Counted from the stretch's first letter, positions 14,521 through 22,922 are shown. The stretch: DNA of 63,797 nucleotides from Scatosoma sp045658805 (GCA_045658805.1 JAZOVQ010000033.1:1-63797), one strand, 5' to 3'. Notes: generated by a model from the sequence alone, not told the origin. Numbers and translations: made by a program.

Positions 14521-15801
14521 TCAAGGGATGAAGTCAAACTCCACATCCCCGATAAACACAATATCCCCTTCTTGACAGCCCATCTTCGTGAGGGATTTGA
14601 TAACACCGCGTAAACGTAATACTTTTTGGAAATATAACATCGAATCGGGATTGTTCAATACAACGTTGCGGCAAAGCATGTCCACCAAACCGCCAACAAC
14701 AACGTATACCCCGTCTTCGTCTTTGAAAATTTCAAAATTCAAATCATCGTTTGCTTTGTATTCAAATTCTTCTTCAGGCATAATGCGTTCCACGGGAGGC
14801 AAGGTATCCAATACCCCAACAATCCCGTCCAACAATTCCTTCGTCCCCTCACCCGACAATGCCGTGATAGGGAAAATTTTATATTTTCTGCCAAACTTCT
14901 TCTTAAACGCCTTTAAGTTCTCTTCCGCACCGAAAATATCACACTTGTTGCATACGATCACCTGCGGAAGCTTGGCAAGCTCTTCGCTAAATTCCTTCAA
15001 TTCGGCATTGATTTTTTTGAAATCTTCAATGGGATCTCTATCTTCACAACCCGAAATATCTACAACGTGGCAAAGCATACGCGTACGCTCCATATGGCGA
15101 AGGAAATCGTGTCCCAAGCCCGCGCCTTGCGCCGCGCCCTCAATCAAACCAGGAATATCCGCCGCCACAAACGATTTATCATAATATCTCACTACGCCAA
15201 GGTTAGGGGAAAGCGTGGTGAAATGATAATTGGCAATTTTCGGTCTAGCCGCCGAAATTTTGGAAAGCAAAGTGCTTTTCCCTACGTTGGGGAAGCCAAC
15301 GAAACCGACGTCTGCAATCACTTTCATTTCCAAAAGTACGTAATGCTGTTTTACCTTTTCGCCCTTTTGAGAAAAGTTAGGCGCATGGCGTCTTGCCGTC
15401 GTAAAACGTACGTTACCCTTACCGCCGTTACCGCCGCGCGCAACCAACACTTCCTGTCCGTCCTCAAACACGTCGCAAATCAGCTTGCCCGTTTCTTCAT
15501 CGCGTACAAGCGTACCCAAAGGCACTTTGATAAACAAATCCTTACCGCTTTTACCACAACATCTGTTGGTGCCGCCTATCGCGCCGCCTTCTGCAAAATA
15601 TTTAGAAACAAAACGGAAAGGGAATAAATCGGTCATGTCCTTATCACCGACAAAATACACGTCGCCGCCCTTACCGCCGTCACCGCCGTCAGGTCCGCAC
15701 GCAGGTTTCCCCTTAAACGCCTTAAAGGAATTCATCCCGTCGCCGCCGTCGCCTGCCTTGATTAAAATTCTCACTTTATCGGTAAATTCGCTTATCGCCA
15801 T
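14521..15801 (-). CDS. obg: Obg-family GTPase (ObgE/CgtA)
   Basis: A 426-residue Obg. It has the glycine-rich Obg fold at residues 1-158 (many GGDGG/GGNGG motifs), the G domain with GFPNVGKSTLL, the DIPGLIEGA switch and NKCD, and a C-terminal OCT domain of about 90 residues. It starts at 15801, seven bases after GAGGAGGT. Obg proteins act in late 50S assembly and respond to GTP/ppGpp; relA/spoT is also in this window. Its own promoter lies 40-65 bases upstream. Confidence 0.97.
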   Translation of the reverse strand: MAISEFTDKVRILIKAGDGGDGMNSFKAFKGKPACGPDGGDGGKGGDVYFVGDKDMTDLFPFRFVSKYFAEGGAIGGTNRCCGKSGKDLFIKVPLGTLVRDEETGKLICDVFEDGQEVLVARGGNGGKGNVRFTTARRHAPNFSQKGEKVKQHYVLLEMKVIADVGFVGFPNVGKSTLLSKISAARPKIANYHFTTLSPNLGVVRYYDKSFVAADIPGLIEGAAQGAGLGHDFLRHMERTRMLCHVVDISGCEDRDPIEDFKKINAELKEFSEELAKLPQVIVCNKCDIFGAEENLKAFKKKFGRKYKIFPITALSGEGTKELLDGIVGVLDTLPPVERIMPEEEFEYKANDDLNFEIFKDEDGVYVVVGGLVDMLCRNVVLNNPDSMLYFQKVLRLRGVIKSLTKMGCQEGDIVFIGDVEFDFIP

Positions 15802-15838
15802 GGTTTTACCTCCTCGTTTCGTCATAATTTTTCACCCT

Positions 15839-15867
15839 ATTATAACAAAATCCCTATCAAAAAGCAA
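15839..15867 (-). promoter_or_regulatory. Sigma-A-type promoter of obg
   Basis: Minus-strand TTGCTT (15867-15862), 17 bases, TATAAT (15844-15839). Confidence 0.65.
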
Positions 15868-15894
15868 TAAATAACGCGGTGATTTTACAATTTT

Positions 15895-15917
15895 CTCCCC
15901 TTAAGGGGAGCTTTTTT
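15895..15917 (+). terminator. Orphan plus-strand terminator-like hairpin
   Basis: A perfect palindrome, CTCCCCTTAAGGGGAG, is followed by CTTTTTT on the plus strand. No plus-strand gene lies upstream, so it would end only a transcript antisense to obg, or insulate the next gene. Confidence 0.6.
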
Positions 15918-15938
15918 GCGTTTTTGGAAACAATATAA

Positions 15939-15967
15939 TTGACTTATTTTTAAAAAAATGATACAAT
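15939..15967 (+). promoter_or_regulatory. Sigma-A-type promoter of membrane protein gene
   Basis: TTGACT (15939-15944), 17 bases, TACAAT (15962-15967). The leader of about 60 bases contains an AAGAGG/CCTCTT stem before the ribosome site. Confidence 0.75.
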
Positions 15968-16035
15968 ACATTTTTGGAAGAGGTTGGAAATCCCCCTCTT
16001 TGCCCGTAAAAACTTTTTTGTTTTGAGGAAAAATT

Positions 16036-16830
16036 ATGAACGAAAAAAATATCACAAAAGAATTGGTAGTGCGTTGGACAACTTTCTCGATATGCTTGCT
16101 GTTTTGCCTGTTTACCTTTTTCTTTTTCTCCATGAAAAACGAAAGCGGTAAAGCCATTATGGCGCTGTTGTCCGTCCTGTATATTTGCATTCCCTTTATC
16201 GCAGAAAAATTGTTCCGCTTTAAAATTCAAATTACGCTGTATATCTTCATCATGATTTACGCCATTTGTCCTTTGCTTGGATATTCGTACAAGCTCTATT
16301 ATTTGGTTTCGTGGTGGGATTCCCTTCTCCATGGTTTTGCAGGGGTTATCTTCGCTATGTTCGGCGCGTATCTCCCCAAGGCGTTTGAGAAAGGTAAATG
16401 CGGTATCGCCGTGTGCGCTATTTGCGGTTTCTTCTTCTCCGTAGCCATCGCAGGCTTGTGGGAATTTGTTGAATTTGGTATGGACACCGCTTTCGGTACG
16501 GATATGCAAAAGGACGTTTACGTCAACATTATCCACTCCTACCTCATCGGTCCCGAAACGGGCGTTATGGGCGAGTTTGACGAAATCACCAGCGTAATCG
16601 TCAACGGCGAAGCGTTGCCTGGATATGTGGATATCGGCTTGTTCGACACCATGAAAGATATGCTTGTCGAAACCGCAGGCGCTATCCTTTACACCATTAT
16701 TTACGTAGCGGGCAAAGGCAAAAATTTCGTGTTCGAATATATCCCCCACGAAGCAGACGCGCTTCTTGTGCAACCGCAAACGCAAGCGCAGGCAAACACC
16801 CAAACCAACAACCAAAGCAATCTTTCTTAA
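16036..16830 (+). CDS. Multi-pass membrane protein of DUF2238/YjdF-like type
   Basis: A 264-residue protein with about six hydrophobic segments. Conserved polar motifs lie within or next to them: SWWDSLLHGFAGV, AGLWEFVEFGMD, and near the end LFDTMKDMLVETAGAI. The His/Trp/Asp/Glu-rich transmembrane motifs resemble the DUF2238 (YjdF-like) family of unknown function; the match is from memory of the pattern. The C-terminal tail is Gln/Asn/Thr-rich. TTTGAGGA precedes the ATG. It is a single-gene transcription unit between promoter and terminator, on the opposite strand to its neighbours. Confidence 0.7.
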   Translation: MNEKNITKELVVRWTTFSICLLFCLFTFFFFSMKNESGKAIMALLSVLYICIPFIAEKLFRFKIQITLYIFIMIYAICPLLGYSYKLYYLVSWWDSLLHGFAGVIFAMFGAYLPKAFEKGKCGIAVCAICGFFFSVAIAGLWEFVEFGMDTAFGTDMQKDVYVNIIHSYLIGPETGVMGEFDEITSVIVNGEALPGYVDIGLFDTMKDMLVETAGAILYTIIYVAGKGKNFVFEYIPHEADALLVQPQTQAQANTQTNNQSNLS

Positions 16831-16861
16831 TTGGTTGCAGATATCGAAATAAAATGATAAA

Positions 16862-16888
16862 AGAGTAGGTTAAGCCTACTCTTTTTTT
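16862..16888. terminator. Terminator shared by convergent genes
   Basis: AGAGTAGG (16862-16869) pairs with CCTACTCT (16875-16882), followed by T residues on the plus strand and flanked by AAAA on the left. It can stop both the plus-strand membrane gene and minus-strand ddl. Confidence 0.85.
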
Positions 16889-16908
16889 CTTGCCGTTTTC
16901 TCTCGGCT

Positions 16909-18033
16909 TTATTTTTTTTGCCAACGCACCGTTGCTAAAATGCCCGTAGAGGGCACCAATTTTTTCTCCTTTTCTTTTTCCCTTAAAGCTTCTTCTATTA
17001 AATCCCCGAAAAACCGCCTTGCGTCCGTTACACGCTCGCAAAAGAAATAATAGGCAAGCGAGCCAGGCACGGTATTCACCTCGCAAAGATAGGCTTCGCC
17101 GCCGCTAATTAAGAAATCCATACGCACCACGCCTTTCAAGTTTAAACGCTTGTATAAGGTTTTGGTATACGAGCGTATTTTTGCCCGTAAATCCCCATTC
17201 AACGCATACCTGCCCTTGCCTTTTTCGGAAAATTCCCAGCGTTCGTCCGCGCGTTTTTTTATGTATTTTTCCTCAAAGGTATATATCCCCTCACCAAACG
17301 CTGCTTCGGGCTCGGACAGCACAATTTCGCCGCCTAGCATATACGCCGCGCAATTGACGTCCAGCTTGTCGGCAAGATATTTTTCCACAATCACTCTATC
17401 GTCCAAACGAAATGCCGTTTCCAACGCCGCCTGCACTTCCGTTTCATTTTTCGCCACCGAAATGCCAATGGACGAGCCAAGGTGCGCAGGCTTTACAACG
17501 ACGGGGTATTTTAGGCGCGATTCTATACTGCGCAACAAAAATTTTCCACGCTTTTGATAATCCGCCTCGTTGACGCGGAGATAATCTAAAGTGGGCACAC
17601 CCAACCCTTTCACCACCAGCTTCGTCATGCTTTTGTCCATAAATATCCCCGACGAAGTGAGGTCGGGGGAAGCCAACGGAATATCATTCCATTCCATCAT
17701 AGCCGAAACGCCGCCGCCCTCGCCCAAACCGCCGTGACAGCAATTGAGCGCAACGTCAATTTCGGCTATTTTCCGTATTTTTTTTCCTTTTTTCTTTGCA
17801 TATACAGATCCACCGTCAAAGAAAATCCGTTGAAAATCAGTACGTTTTCTATCCCGAAAAACATCCAAATCGAACATTTTTTCGGACGTATACATACCGC
17901 CGTCCGTATGAATATATACGGGAACAACCGTATATTTCGTCCTATCCAGCAACCGCATCACGAACACCGCCGTCAACACGGAAATTTCGTTTTCGCACGA
18001 CCTGCCCCCAAACAATACCGCCACTTTCCGCAT
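16909..18033 (-). CDS. ddl: D-alanine--D-alanine ligase
   Basis: A 374-residue ATP-grasp ligase that makes the D-Ala-D-Ala dipeptide for peptidoglycan. It has the N-terminal LFGGRSCENEISV motif, KPAHLGSSIGIS, YTFEEKYI and, near the C-terminus, FLISGGEAYLCEVNTVPGS (catalytic and Mg-binding residues). The start at 18033 lies behind GGAGGT, which itself sits inside a hairpin. The product is the substrate of the MurF encoded just upstream. Confidence 0.95.
   Translation of the reverse strand: MRKVAVLFGGRSCENEISVLTAVFVMRLLDRTKYTVVPVYIHTDGGMYTSEKMFDLDVFRDRKRTDFQRIFFDGGSVYAKKKGKKIRKIAEIDVALNCCHGGLGEGGGVSAMMEWNDIPLASPDLTSSGIFMDKSMTKLVVKGLGVPTLDYLRVNEADYQKRGKFLLRSIESRLKYPVVVKPAHLGSSIGISVAKNETEVQAALETAFRLDDRVIVEKYLADKLDVNCAAYMLGGEIVLSEPEAAFGEGIYTFEEKYIKKRADERWEFSEKGKGRYALNGDLRAKIRSYTKTLYKRLNLKGVVRMDFLISGGEAYLCEVNTVPGSLAYYFFCERVTDARRFFGDLIEEALREKEKEKKLVPSTGILATVRWQKK
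17198..17215 (-). repeat. Dispersed GGGCAGGTATGCGTTGAA motif (within ddl)
   Basis: A copy of the window-wide motif, here with three rather than four leading G, inside the ddl coding sequence. Confidence 0.6.
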
Positions 18034-18037
18034 AAAA

Positions 18038-18071
18038 AAACACCTCCGCAATTTTCTTTGCTTTGGTGTTT
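18038..18071 (-). promoter_or_regulatory. SD-sequestering terminator-like hairpin before ddl
   Basis: On the minus strand AAACACC (18071-18065) pairs with GGTGTTT (18044-18038). The second arm includes the AGGTG of the ddl ribosome site and runs into a T tract directly before the ATG. Confidence 0.55.
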
Positions 18072-18111
18072 CTTTGGTTTTTAATTTAAAAATTTTAGCT
18101 TAATATACGTC

Positions 18112-19713
18112 TTAATATACGTCGGGCAAATCGTTTAAAAAGAGTACTGCGTCGCCTGCCTGCACCCATTCGCTAAGCAGCGTTTGCGCCTGCGCCAACG
18201 TTTTCACGCATACCAACGCGTCCTCGTTGCCCCCTGCCGCTTTATAACCGTTTTTCACACAGCCCACCAGCGTTTCGCCTACCAAAACAACCTTATCCAA
18301 GTTAGCGTTGGCAATTTGCTGTCCAAGCGTGCCGTTGATTTCTTCTTCCAAAATACCGCATTCGACAATGCCAGGCGTTACGATACATTTTCTACCGCTA
18401 AAACGTCCAAGCGCCGCAAGGGCTTCCGTTGCGCCAACAGGGTTGCAATTGTAGCTGTCGTCCAAAATATACACGCCGTTGTTTTGCAAAAGCTGCAATC
18501 TATGCGGCGTGGGCTGAAGCTTTTTCAAGCCCTTTTCAATTTCTTCCGCCGTCAAACCAAGCGCAAATGCCAATTTCGCCGCAAGGGTAATATTTTCCAC
18601 CGCCGCCTTGCCAAGCAAGCTGGTTTCCACCGCCACGGTTTTCTCGCCCAAACGTAAGGAAAAGCTCGTTTTGTCACTGCCGAAAACCGCGCCTGTTTCC
18701 TGCGTTTCCGCATACGAAATGCTAACGTTTTCAAAGCTTTCGCTTGCAATTCTTTCTTTCAACGAATCGCCGCAAACAGCAACCTTCGCGCCATTGAGCA
18801 ACGCTTGTTTCTTTTCCGACCATACTCCGTCAATATCCCCAAACGTGTGGATATGTTGATTGCAAATTCCCGTAAAAATAACGTAATCCGGCTTTACCAA
18901 ATTGCAAAGCGCGGAGATATCCCCTGCCTTGCGCGCGCCCATTTCCGCAATAAAAATTTCCTTGCCGGCAAATTCTTCCGCGCATACCGTCTTGGCAATA
19001 CCCATCGGCGTGTTGTACGATTCGGGAGTGGCAATCACTGCATATTTTTCCGAAAGCAAGGTTGCGAGAACGTTTTTCACGCCCGTCTTGCCATAGCTGC
19101 CCACAATGCCGACACGGATCATTTTGCTTTCTTCCAACGTCTTGCCTGCGCGTTTAACAAATTTGTTATTGCGTACGTTTTCAAAACTGCCCTCTACGGC
19201 GTTTGCAAAGCAAAGCAACAAGGGAAGCAGGGCAGGCATAACGGCATACGGTACGTAAGCGACAAGCCCGTAAATGGTCGAACCGTTCCATTTTGCCAAG
19301 AAGCCGAGTAACGCAATAAACAGATAGGAAACGCATGCGGTAACGAAGAAATACGCCGTAAACAAACGATAGAAACGCCCCGTACGCTTCACAGGCACTT
19401 TCAAACTGTACTTCCCGTCCGCCCAGTAAAAGGCAAGGCATACAATAAAGAACGGAATCGCCGAAACCAACTGTGCGCCGCGTACGCCCATAAACGAGAA
19501 ACTCAAGGACGTAATTGCCGACGTCAACGCCAAGCACAGCGCAAATACGCTAAGACGATTAAATTGCAAATTGTCCTTTCTACGCAGCCAACACGTAAAA
19601 CAGCCGCCCTTATATCCACCTTGCTGTAACGCCCCCACAAGCTTGATTGTGGAAAGACAAAACATGCAGGTGGTCGCTAAGCATGCAACAATCCTCAACA
19701 CCGTTTCATTCAT
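18112..19713 (-). CDS. murF: MurF-type D-Ala-D-Ala-adding ligase with N-terminal membrane domain
   Basis: A 533-residue protein. Residues 1 to about 175 form five or six hydrophobic helices. From about 200 the Mur-ligase ATPase and C-terminal domains follow, with the P-loop GSYGKTGVKN, AEMGARKAGDI, NQHIHTFG and the MurF motif LDDSYNCNPVGATEAL. The P-loop has Gly where most Mur ligases have a second Thr. The N-terminal UDP-MurNAc-binding lobe of ordinary MurF is not apparent; membrane helices occupy its place. MurF joins D-Ala-D-Ala to UDP-MurNAc-tripeptide, and ddl lies just downstream. A different Mur-ligase-like role cannot be excluded. It overlaps the upstream hydrolase gene by 8 bases. 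Confidence 0.8.
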   Translation of the reverse strand: MNETVLRIVACLATTCMFCLSTIKLVGALQQGGYKGGCFTCWLRRKDNLQFNRLSVFALCLALTSAITSLSFSFMGVRGAQLVSAIPFFIVCLAFYWADGKYSLKVPVKRTGRFYRLFTAYFFVTACVSYLFIALLGFLAKWNGSTIYGLVAYVPYAVMPALLPLLLCFANAVEGSFENVRNNKFVKRAGKTLEESKMIRVGIVGSYGKTGVKNVLATLLSEKYAVIATPESYNTPMGIAKTVCAEEFAGKEIFIAEMGARKAGDISALCNLVKPDYVIFTGICNQHIHTFGDIDGVWSEKKQALLNGAKVAVCGDSLKERIASESFENVSISYAETQETGAVFGSDKTSFSLRLGEKTVAVETSLLGKAAVENITLAAKLAFALGLTAEEIEKGLKKLQPTPHRLQLLQNNGVYILDDSYNCNPVGATEALAALGRFSGRKCIVTPGIVECGILEEEINGTLGQQIANANLDKVVLVGETLVGCVKNGYKAAGGNEDALVCVKTLAQAQTLLSEWVQAGDAVLFLNDLPDVY

Positions 19714-20371
19714 ACAAAAATTCCTCTGTAATTAAATTAAAAAGTACGGGATACTCCGCAAACGCAAAATGTCCGCCTGACATTTTTTCCAGCCGTCCGT
19801 TTTCAAAACATTGCAAATACGCTTCCGCTTCTTGCATCGGCGTAACGCTGTCGGACTCCCCTTCTATCAAAAGCACGCGGTTTTTTATCCGTTTTGCGCA
19901 ACTGCGCAGATCCTCGTTTACTATCTTTTTATAGCTTTCTTTCATGGTCGGCGAAAGCGTGCGGTATTCCTCGCTGCCGAAATGTCTTTCCGCAAACCGC
20001 GGCGCAACCTTCTTCACCAAACGATAGGCTTTCACCTTGCATTTATAACGCAGTCCGCGTTTTAAAATAACGCCTGCCGCGCCCGTCAATACCATTTTAT
20101 CAAAATATCCGTCTGGGCGCATACTTGCCAGCTTCACCGCTACCCGACACCCAAACGAATGGGCAATTACGTGCGGTTTTTGCACCTGCAACAGCCCCAA
20201 CACTTCTTCCGTCCATTCGGCGTAATCTTCCACCGAAAATGCACTCGTCAAATACCTGCTGCCGCCAAATCCTAAAAAATCAATGGCTGTCACCCGATAA
20301 AAACGGGAAAAATAGGCTATTTGCGCCGTGAACGCTTCTTTGGAAGAAAGGTATCCGTGCAGTAGCACCAA
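19706..20371 (-). CDS. Alpha/beta-hydrolase, N-terminus uncertain
   Basis: This alpha/beta-hydrolase fold protein has the oxyanion motif LLHGYLSS, the nucleophile elbow AHSFGCRV (GxSxG-like with Ala at the first position) and the end motif GGHFAFAEYP with the catalytic His. The first usable start codon is TTG at 20371, but this would remove the first strand of the fold. The frame stays open upstream to the rimI stop, giving VSLSDVSFLQKGEGKD, a typical N-terminus for the family. It would follow a strong GGAGGG site with ACG (20422) at the right distance. The substrate is unknown. The gene lies between rimI and murF and overlaps murF. Confidence 0.85.
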   Translation of the reverse strand: MVLLHGYLSSKEAFTAQIAYFSRFYRVTAIDFLGFGGSRYLTSAFSVEDYAEWTEEVLGLLQVQKPHVIAHSFGCRVAVKLASMRPDGYFDKMVLTGAAGVILKRGLRYKCKVKAYRLVKKVAPRFAERHFGSEEYRTLSPTMKESYKKIVNEDLRSCAKRIKNRVLLIEGESDSVTPMQEAEAYLQCFENGRLEKMSGGHFAFAEYPVLFNLITEEFLYE

Positions 20372-20434
20372 ATCCTTTCCCTCTCCCTTTTGTAAAAACG
20401 AAACGTCGGATAAAGAAACCGTCGCTCGCCCTCC

Positions 20435-20869
20435 TTACAAAATTGTCGTCATTTCCACGGCATCCTCGCCGTCCGAATAGTAATTTTTTCGTATCCGCAA
20501 AGTGGTAAAATTGCTATTTTCGTACAATTTACGCGCCGCAACGTTGCCTGCGCGAACCTCTAAAAATACACGCTCGGCATTTTGTTGTTTGAAAAACGCA
20601 AACGCTTCCTCCACCAAACGCCGACCAAGCCCCTGCCCACGGCAATCGGGGCGTACCGCCACCTTGTAGATTTCCGCGTCCTCAAAGAGGACGGTCCCGT
20701 AAATATACCCTATCAACTCGCCGTCGCGCTTGCAAACAATGCCGTAATGGTTTGCCCTGCCCTGCTGGGATAACAGCGCCTCTTCCGTCCAAGGATCAGG
20801 GAAACATTCCCTTTCCAACGCCGCAACCGCAGGGATATCTTCCGCTTGCCAAAAGCAAAAAACTTCCAT
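20435..20869 (-). CDS. rimI: Ribosomal protein S18-alanine N-acetyltransferase RimI
   Basis: A 144-residue GNAT acetyltransferase. The acetyl-CoA loop is RPDCRGQGLGRRLVEEA, and the C-terminal motif NVAARKLYENSNF is typical of RimI. It acetylates the N-terminal alanine of ribosomal protein S18, or a similar target. Its ATG overlaps the tsaB stop as TAATG, so the two are translationally coupled, as in the usual tsaE-tsaB-rimI order. Confidence 0.92.
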   Translation of the reverse strand: MEVFCFWQAEDIPAVAALERECFPDPWTEEALLSQQGRANHYGIVCKRDGELIGYIYGTVLFEDAEIYKVAVRPDCRGQGLGRRLVEEAFAFFKQQNAERVFLEVRAGNVAARKLYENSNFTTLRIRKNYYSDGEDAVEMTTIL

Positions 20870-21516
20870 TATTTTTCCGCCTTTTCCGCATTGAGCTCAG
20901 CGGAGCTTTTTCTAATGTACAATGCATTCAAATCTCCAAAAGCGCCTTTATCCGCCAAAGCCGATACCGCCTTTTGCAAACCGATAGCAGGATCGACCAT
21001 TTCCACCGCCGCCCCCTGCAAAGGACAATCGGAGGCCGCAACCAAACGGTATCCCTCTTGCGCCAAACGCAACACTTCCGCTTCTTCCACGTAGGACGGA
21101 GAATATACCACTTCGCCGTTTTGATAACCGCAAACGTAATAGGAGCCATGCAAAGCGTCCACCAAACAAAGCAGCTTTCCCTCGCCGTCTATCGCATTAT
21201 ATGCCGCTACGTCAAAAGAAGTTACGGGCAGCGCAGGTTTTCCAAACGCCAAACATAATCCCTTTACTGCCGAAATGCCAATTCTAATCCCCGTAAAAGA
21301 GCCTGCACCGACAACCGCGCTAAAAAAATCGCATTCTTCCAAGGTCAAATCGGCTTTTTGCAACGCCTCTTCCACCGCAGGCATCACCGAAACGGAATGC
21401 TTCATCGCACAATCGGGCTTGAACACCGTATACACTTTTTCACCCTTGCAAGCAACCACAGTCAAATAACTGCAACTGGTATCAATTGCTAAAAAATTTC
21501 TATTCATTTTTTCCAC
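20869..21516 (-). CDS. tsaB: tRNA threonylcarbamoyladenosine (t6A) synthesis protein TsaB
   Basis: A 215-residue ASKHA-fold protein with FLAIDTSCSYLTVV at the N-terminus and the VGAGSFTGIRIG loop that defines TsaB. It is the partner of TsaD in the last step of t6A synthesis at tRNA position 37. The GTG at 21516 is the likely start because AGGAGGG lies six bases before it; an ATG three codons later is less well placed. tsaD itself, often next in line, is not in this window. Confidence 0.94.
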   Translation of the reverse strand: MEKMNRNFLAIDTSCSYLTVVACKGEKVYTVFKPDCAMKHSVSVMPAVEEALQKADLTLEECDFFSAVVGAGSFTGIRIGISAVKGLCLAFGKPALPVTSFDVAAYNAIDGEGKLLCLVDALHGSYYVCGYQNGEVVYSPSYVEEAEVLRLAQEGYRLVAASDCPLQGAAVEMVDPAIGLQKAVSALADKGAFGDLNALYIRKSSAELNAEKAEK

Positions 21517-21559
21517 GGTGCGCCCTCCTTTTTTTCGGTTTTTGTACAGAAATCAATAC

Positions 21560-21961
21560 TCAATATTCAATTTCTCGTTCGTTTTCATTTATTTTGCGAA
21601 TGATTACTCGCTTGACGTTGCGCGGCAACAGCGGCGCGATATTTTGCGCCCATTCGATAAGGCAAATGCCGCCCATATCAAAATAATCGGCAAGACCTAA
21701 ATTTTCCGCTTGCTCTACCGATTCGATACGATAGCAATCGTAATGGAACAATCTCCCGTCGTAATCGTTCATATAGGCGTAGGTAGGGCTGGTCACTTCT
21801 TCCTCAATGCCAAGTCCTTTGGCTATGCCTTTGGAAAACACCGTTTTTCCTGCGCCCATATCGCCGTCCAACAACAGAACGTCCCCGCCTTTTAACGTCT
21901 TTGCGTATTGCGTAGCAAACGCCTCCGTTTCTTCTCGTGATTTTGAAATAAATATTGCCAT
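21560..21961 (-). CDS. tsaE: t6A synthesis ATPase TsaE
   Basis: A 133-residue P-loop ATPase with LDGDMGAGKTVFSKGIAKGLG (Walker A), TSPTYAYMNDYDG and LIEWAQ, all signatures of TsaE (YjeE). It supports turnover of the TsaB-TsaD complex. The ATG at 21961 stands only six bases behind a consensus -10 box, so the transcript may have no leader; an in-frame TTG seven codons upstream would lie within the promoter. It is followed by tsaB and rimI. Confidence 0.93.
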   Translation of the reverse strand: MAIFISKSREETEAFATQYAKTLKGGDVLLLDGDMGAGKTVFSKGIAKGLGIEEEVTSPTYAYMNDYDGRLFHYDCYRIESVEQAENLGLADYFDMGGICLIEWAQNIAPLLPRNVKRVIIRKINENEREIEY

Positions 21962-21967
21962 GCTTTT

Positions 21968-21996
21968 ATTATAATACCTCAAAGAAAATTTTGCAA
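21968..21996 (-). promoter_or_regulatory. Strong sigma-A promoter of tsaE, leaderless
   Basis: Minus-strand TTGCAA (21996-21991), exactly 17 bases, TATAAT (21973-21968), then AAAAGC and the tsaE ATG at 21961. Transcription is expected to start at or within a base or two of the ATG. Confidence 0.75.
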
Positions 21997-22015
21997 TACT
22001 TTGCGCCGTATTTCT

Positions 22016-22669
22016 TTAAATTTTCCACTTTTTCAAGAAATTTGACAGCCGTTTGTACAGCAACGAAGTCAACACCGCCACCCCAATGGTTTTGATAAGG
22101 TTAAAAATAAGCAGCGCAAGCCAAAACGCTGAAAAGGCTTCGGCTACCGTCATTCCTAAAATACTACCGCCAAACAATACGGCGTATACGGGGAAAATCA
22201 GCACGCGGTTGACAAGCAACGCCATGCCCGTTGCCAATAAGCAGGAAGCCGACAGCGTCCATATAACCGTCTTTAAATTCCTACGGAATTGATATGCTAT
22301 GGACGGAAGTAATAAATAGGAACTGGTAATTAAGAAATTGGCCGCCTCGCCTGCGCACAGCGACGTACTAGTCAAGCACCGCAAACTTTCTTTTAAAAGA
22401 CAAACAATCACCCCTTCCATTGGCCCCAACAAGAAGGAAATAAGCAAAATAAATACGTTGCCAAAATCCAATTTTAAAAATTCTGCGCCAAATAAGGGCA
22501 AAGGAATTTCTAAAAAGCTAACGGCATAAGCAAGCGCGGTAAACACCGACATTAACGCCAAGCGTTTTGCCGTAAACCGCTTTGTTTGTCGGTGGGTTTT
22601 TGTAGGCGTTTTTACATTTAAATCCGTACCTGCCCCCGTCGTTTTAGTTGTTTCGTTTGTTTTTTCCAT
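22016..22669 (-). CDS. ribU: Riboflavin ECF transporter S component RibU
   Basis: The 217-residue product starts at 22669, where AAGGAG precedes the ATG. After a hydrophilic Thr/Lys-rich N-terminus of about 40 residues it has about five to six transmembrane helices, including the family pattern RLALMSVFTALAYAVSFLE and KLDFGNVFILLISFLLGP. This is the substrate-binding subunit of an energy-coupling-factor transporter. The FMN riboswitch directly upstream makes riboflavin or an analogue the expected substrate. The ATPase and EcfT subunits are not encoded here. Confidence 0.93.
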   Translation of the reverse strand: MEKTNETTKTTGAGTDLNVKTPTKTHRQTKRFTAKRLALMSVFTALAYAVSFLEIPLPLFGAEFLKLDFGNVFILLISFLLGPMEGVIVCLLKESLRCLTSTSLCAGEAANFLITSSYLLLPSIAYQFRRNLKTVIWTLSASCLLATGMALLVNRVLIFPVYAVLFGGSILGMTVAEAFSAFWLALLIFNLIKTIGVAVLTSLLYKRLSNFLKKWKI

Positions 22670-22681
22670 TGTCTTTCTCCT

Positions 22682-22713
22682 TAAAAAAGAAAACCCCGAC
22701 AAAACCGTCGGGG
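22682..22713 (-). terminator. Riboswitch expression-platform terminator
   Basis: Minus-strand CCCCGAC pairs with GTCGGGG, followed by TTTTCTTTTTT, between the FMN aptamer and the ribU ribosome site. With FMN bound this terminator should form and shut off ribU. Confidence 0.88.
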
Positions 22714-22755
22714 CGTAAAAACACCTTTTTTGGGCAGCGCAAAAACGATGCCTTT

Positions 22756-22866
22756 CTTCTCCCATCCGGACTGTAACCGTCGGTATCGGAATTTCACCGA
22801 TTCGGGGACGATTGCTCGTCCTTAGCAGACTATACTGCCGGTGAGGAATTTCACCTCGCCCCAAAG
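22756..22866 (-). ncRNA. FMN riboswitch (RFN element)
   Basis: The minus strand carries the conserved RFN blocks in order: GGGGCGAGGTGAAATTCCTC, ACCGGCAGTATAGTCTGC, GAATCGGTGAAATTCCGAT, CCGACGGTTACAGTCCGGAT and GGGAGAAG. These match the FMN aptamer's six-stem architecture. It controls the riboflavin transporter downstream by transcription attenuation. Confidence 0.97.
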
Positions 22867-22922
22867 AATGTATTTAATTGCTTTTATTATATCTATAAAA
22901 CGGCGTTTTGTCAAGCGTTTTG

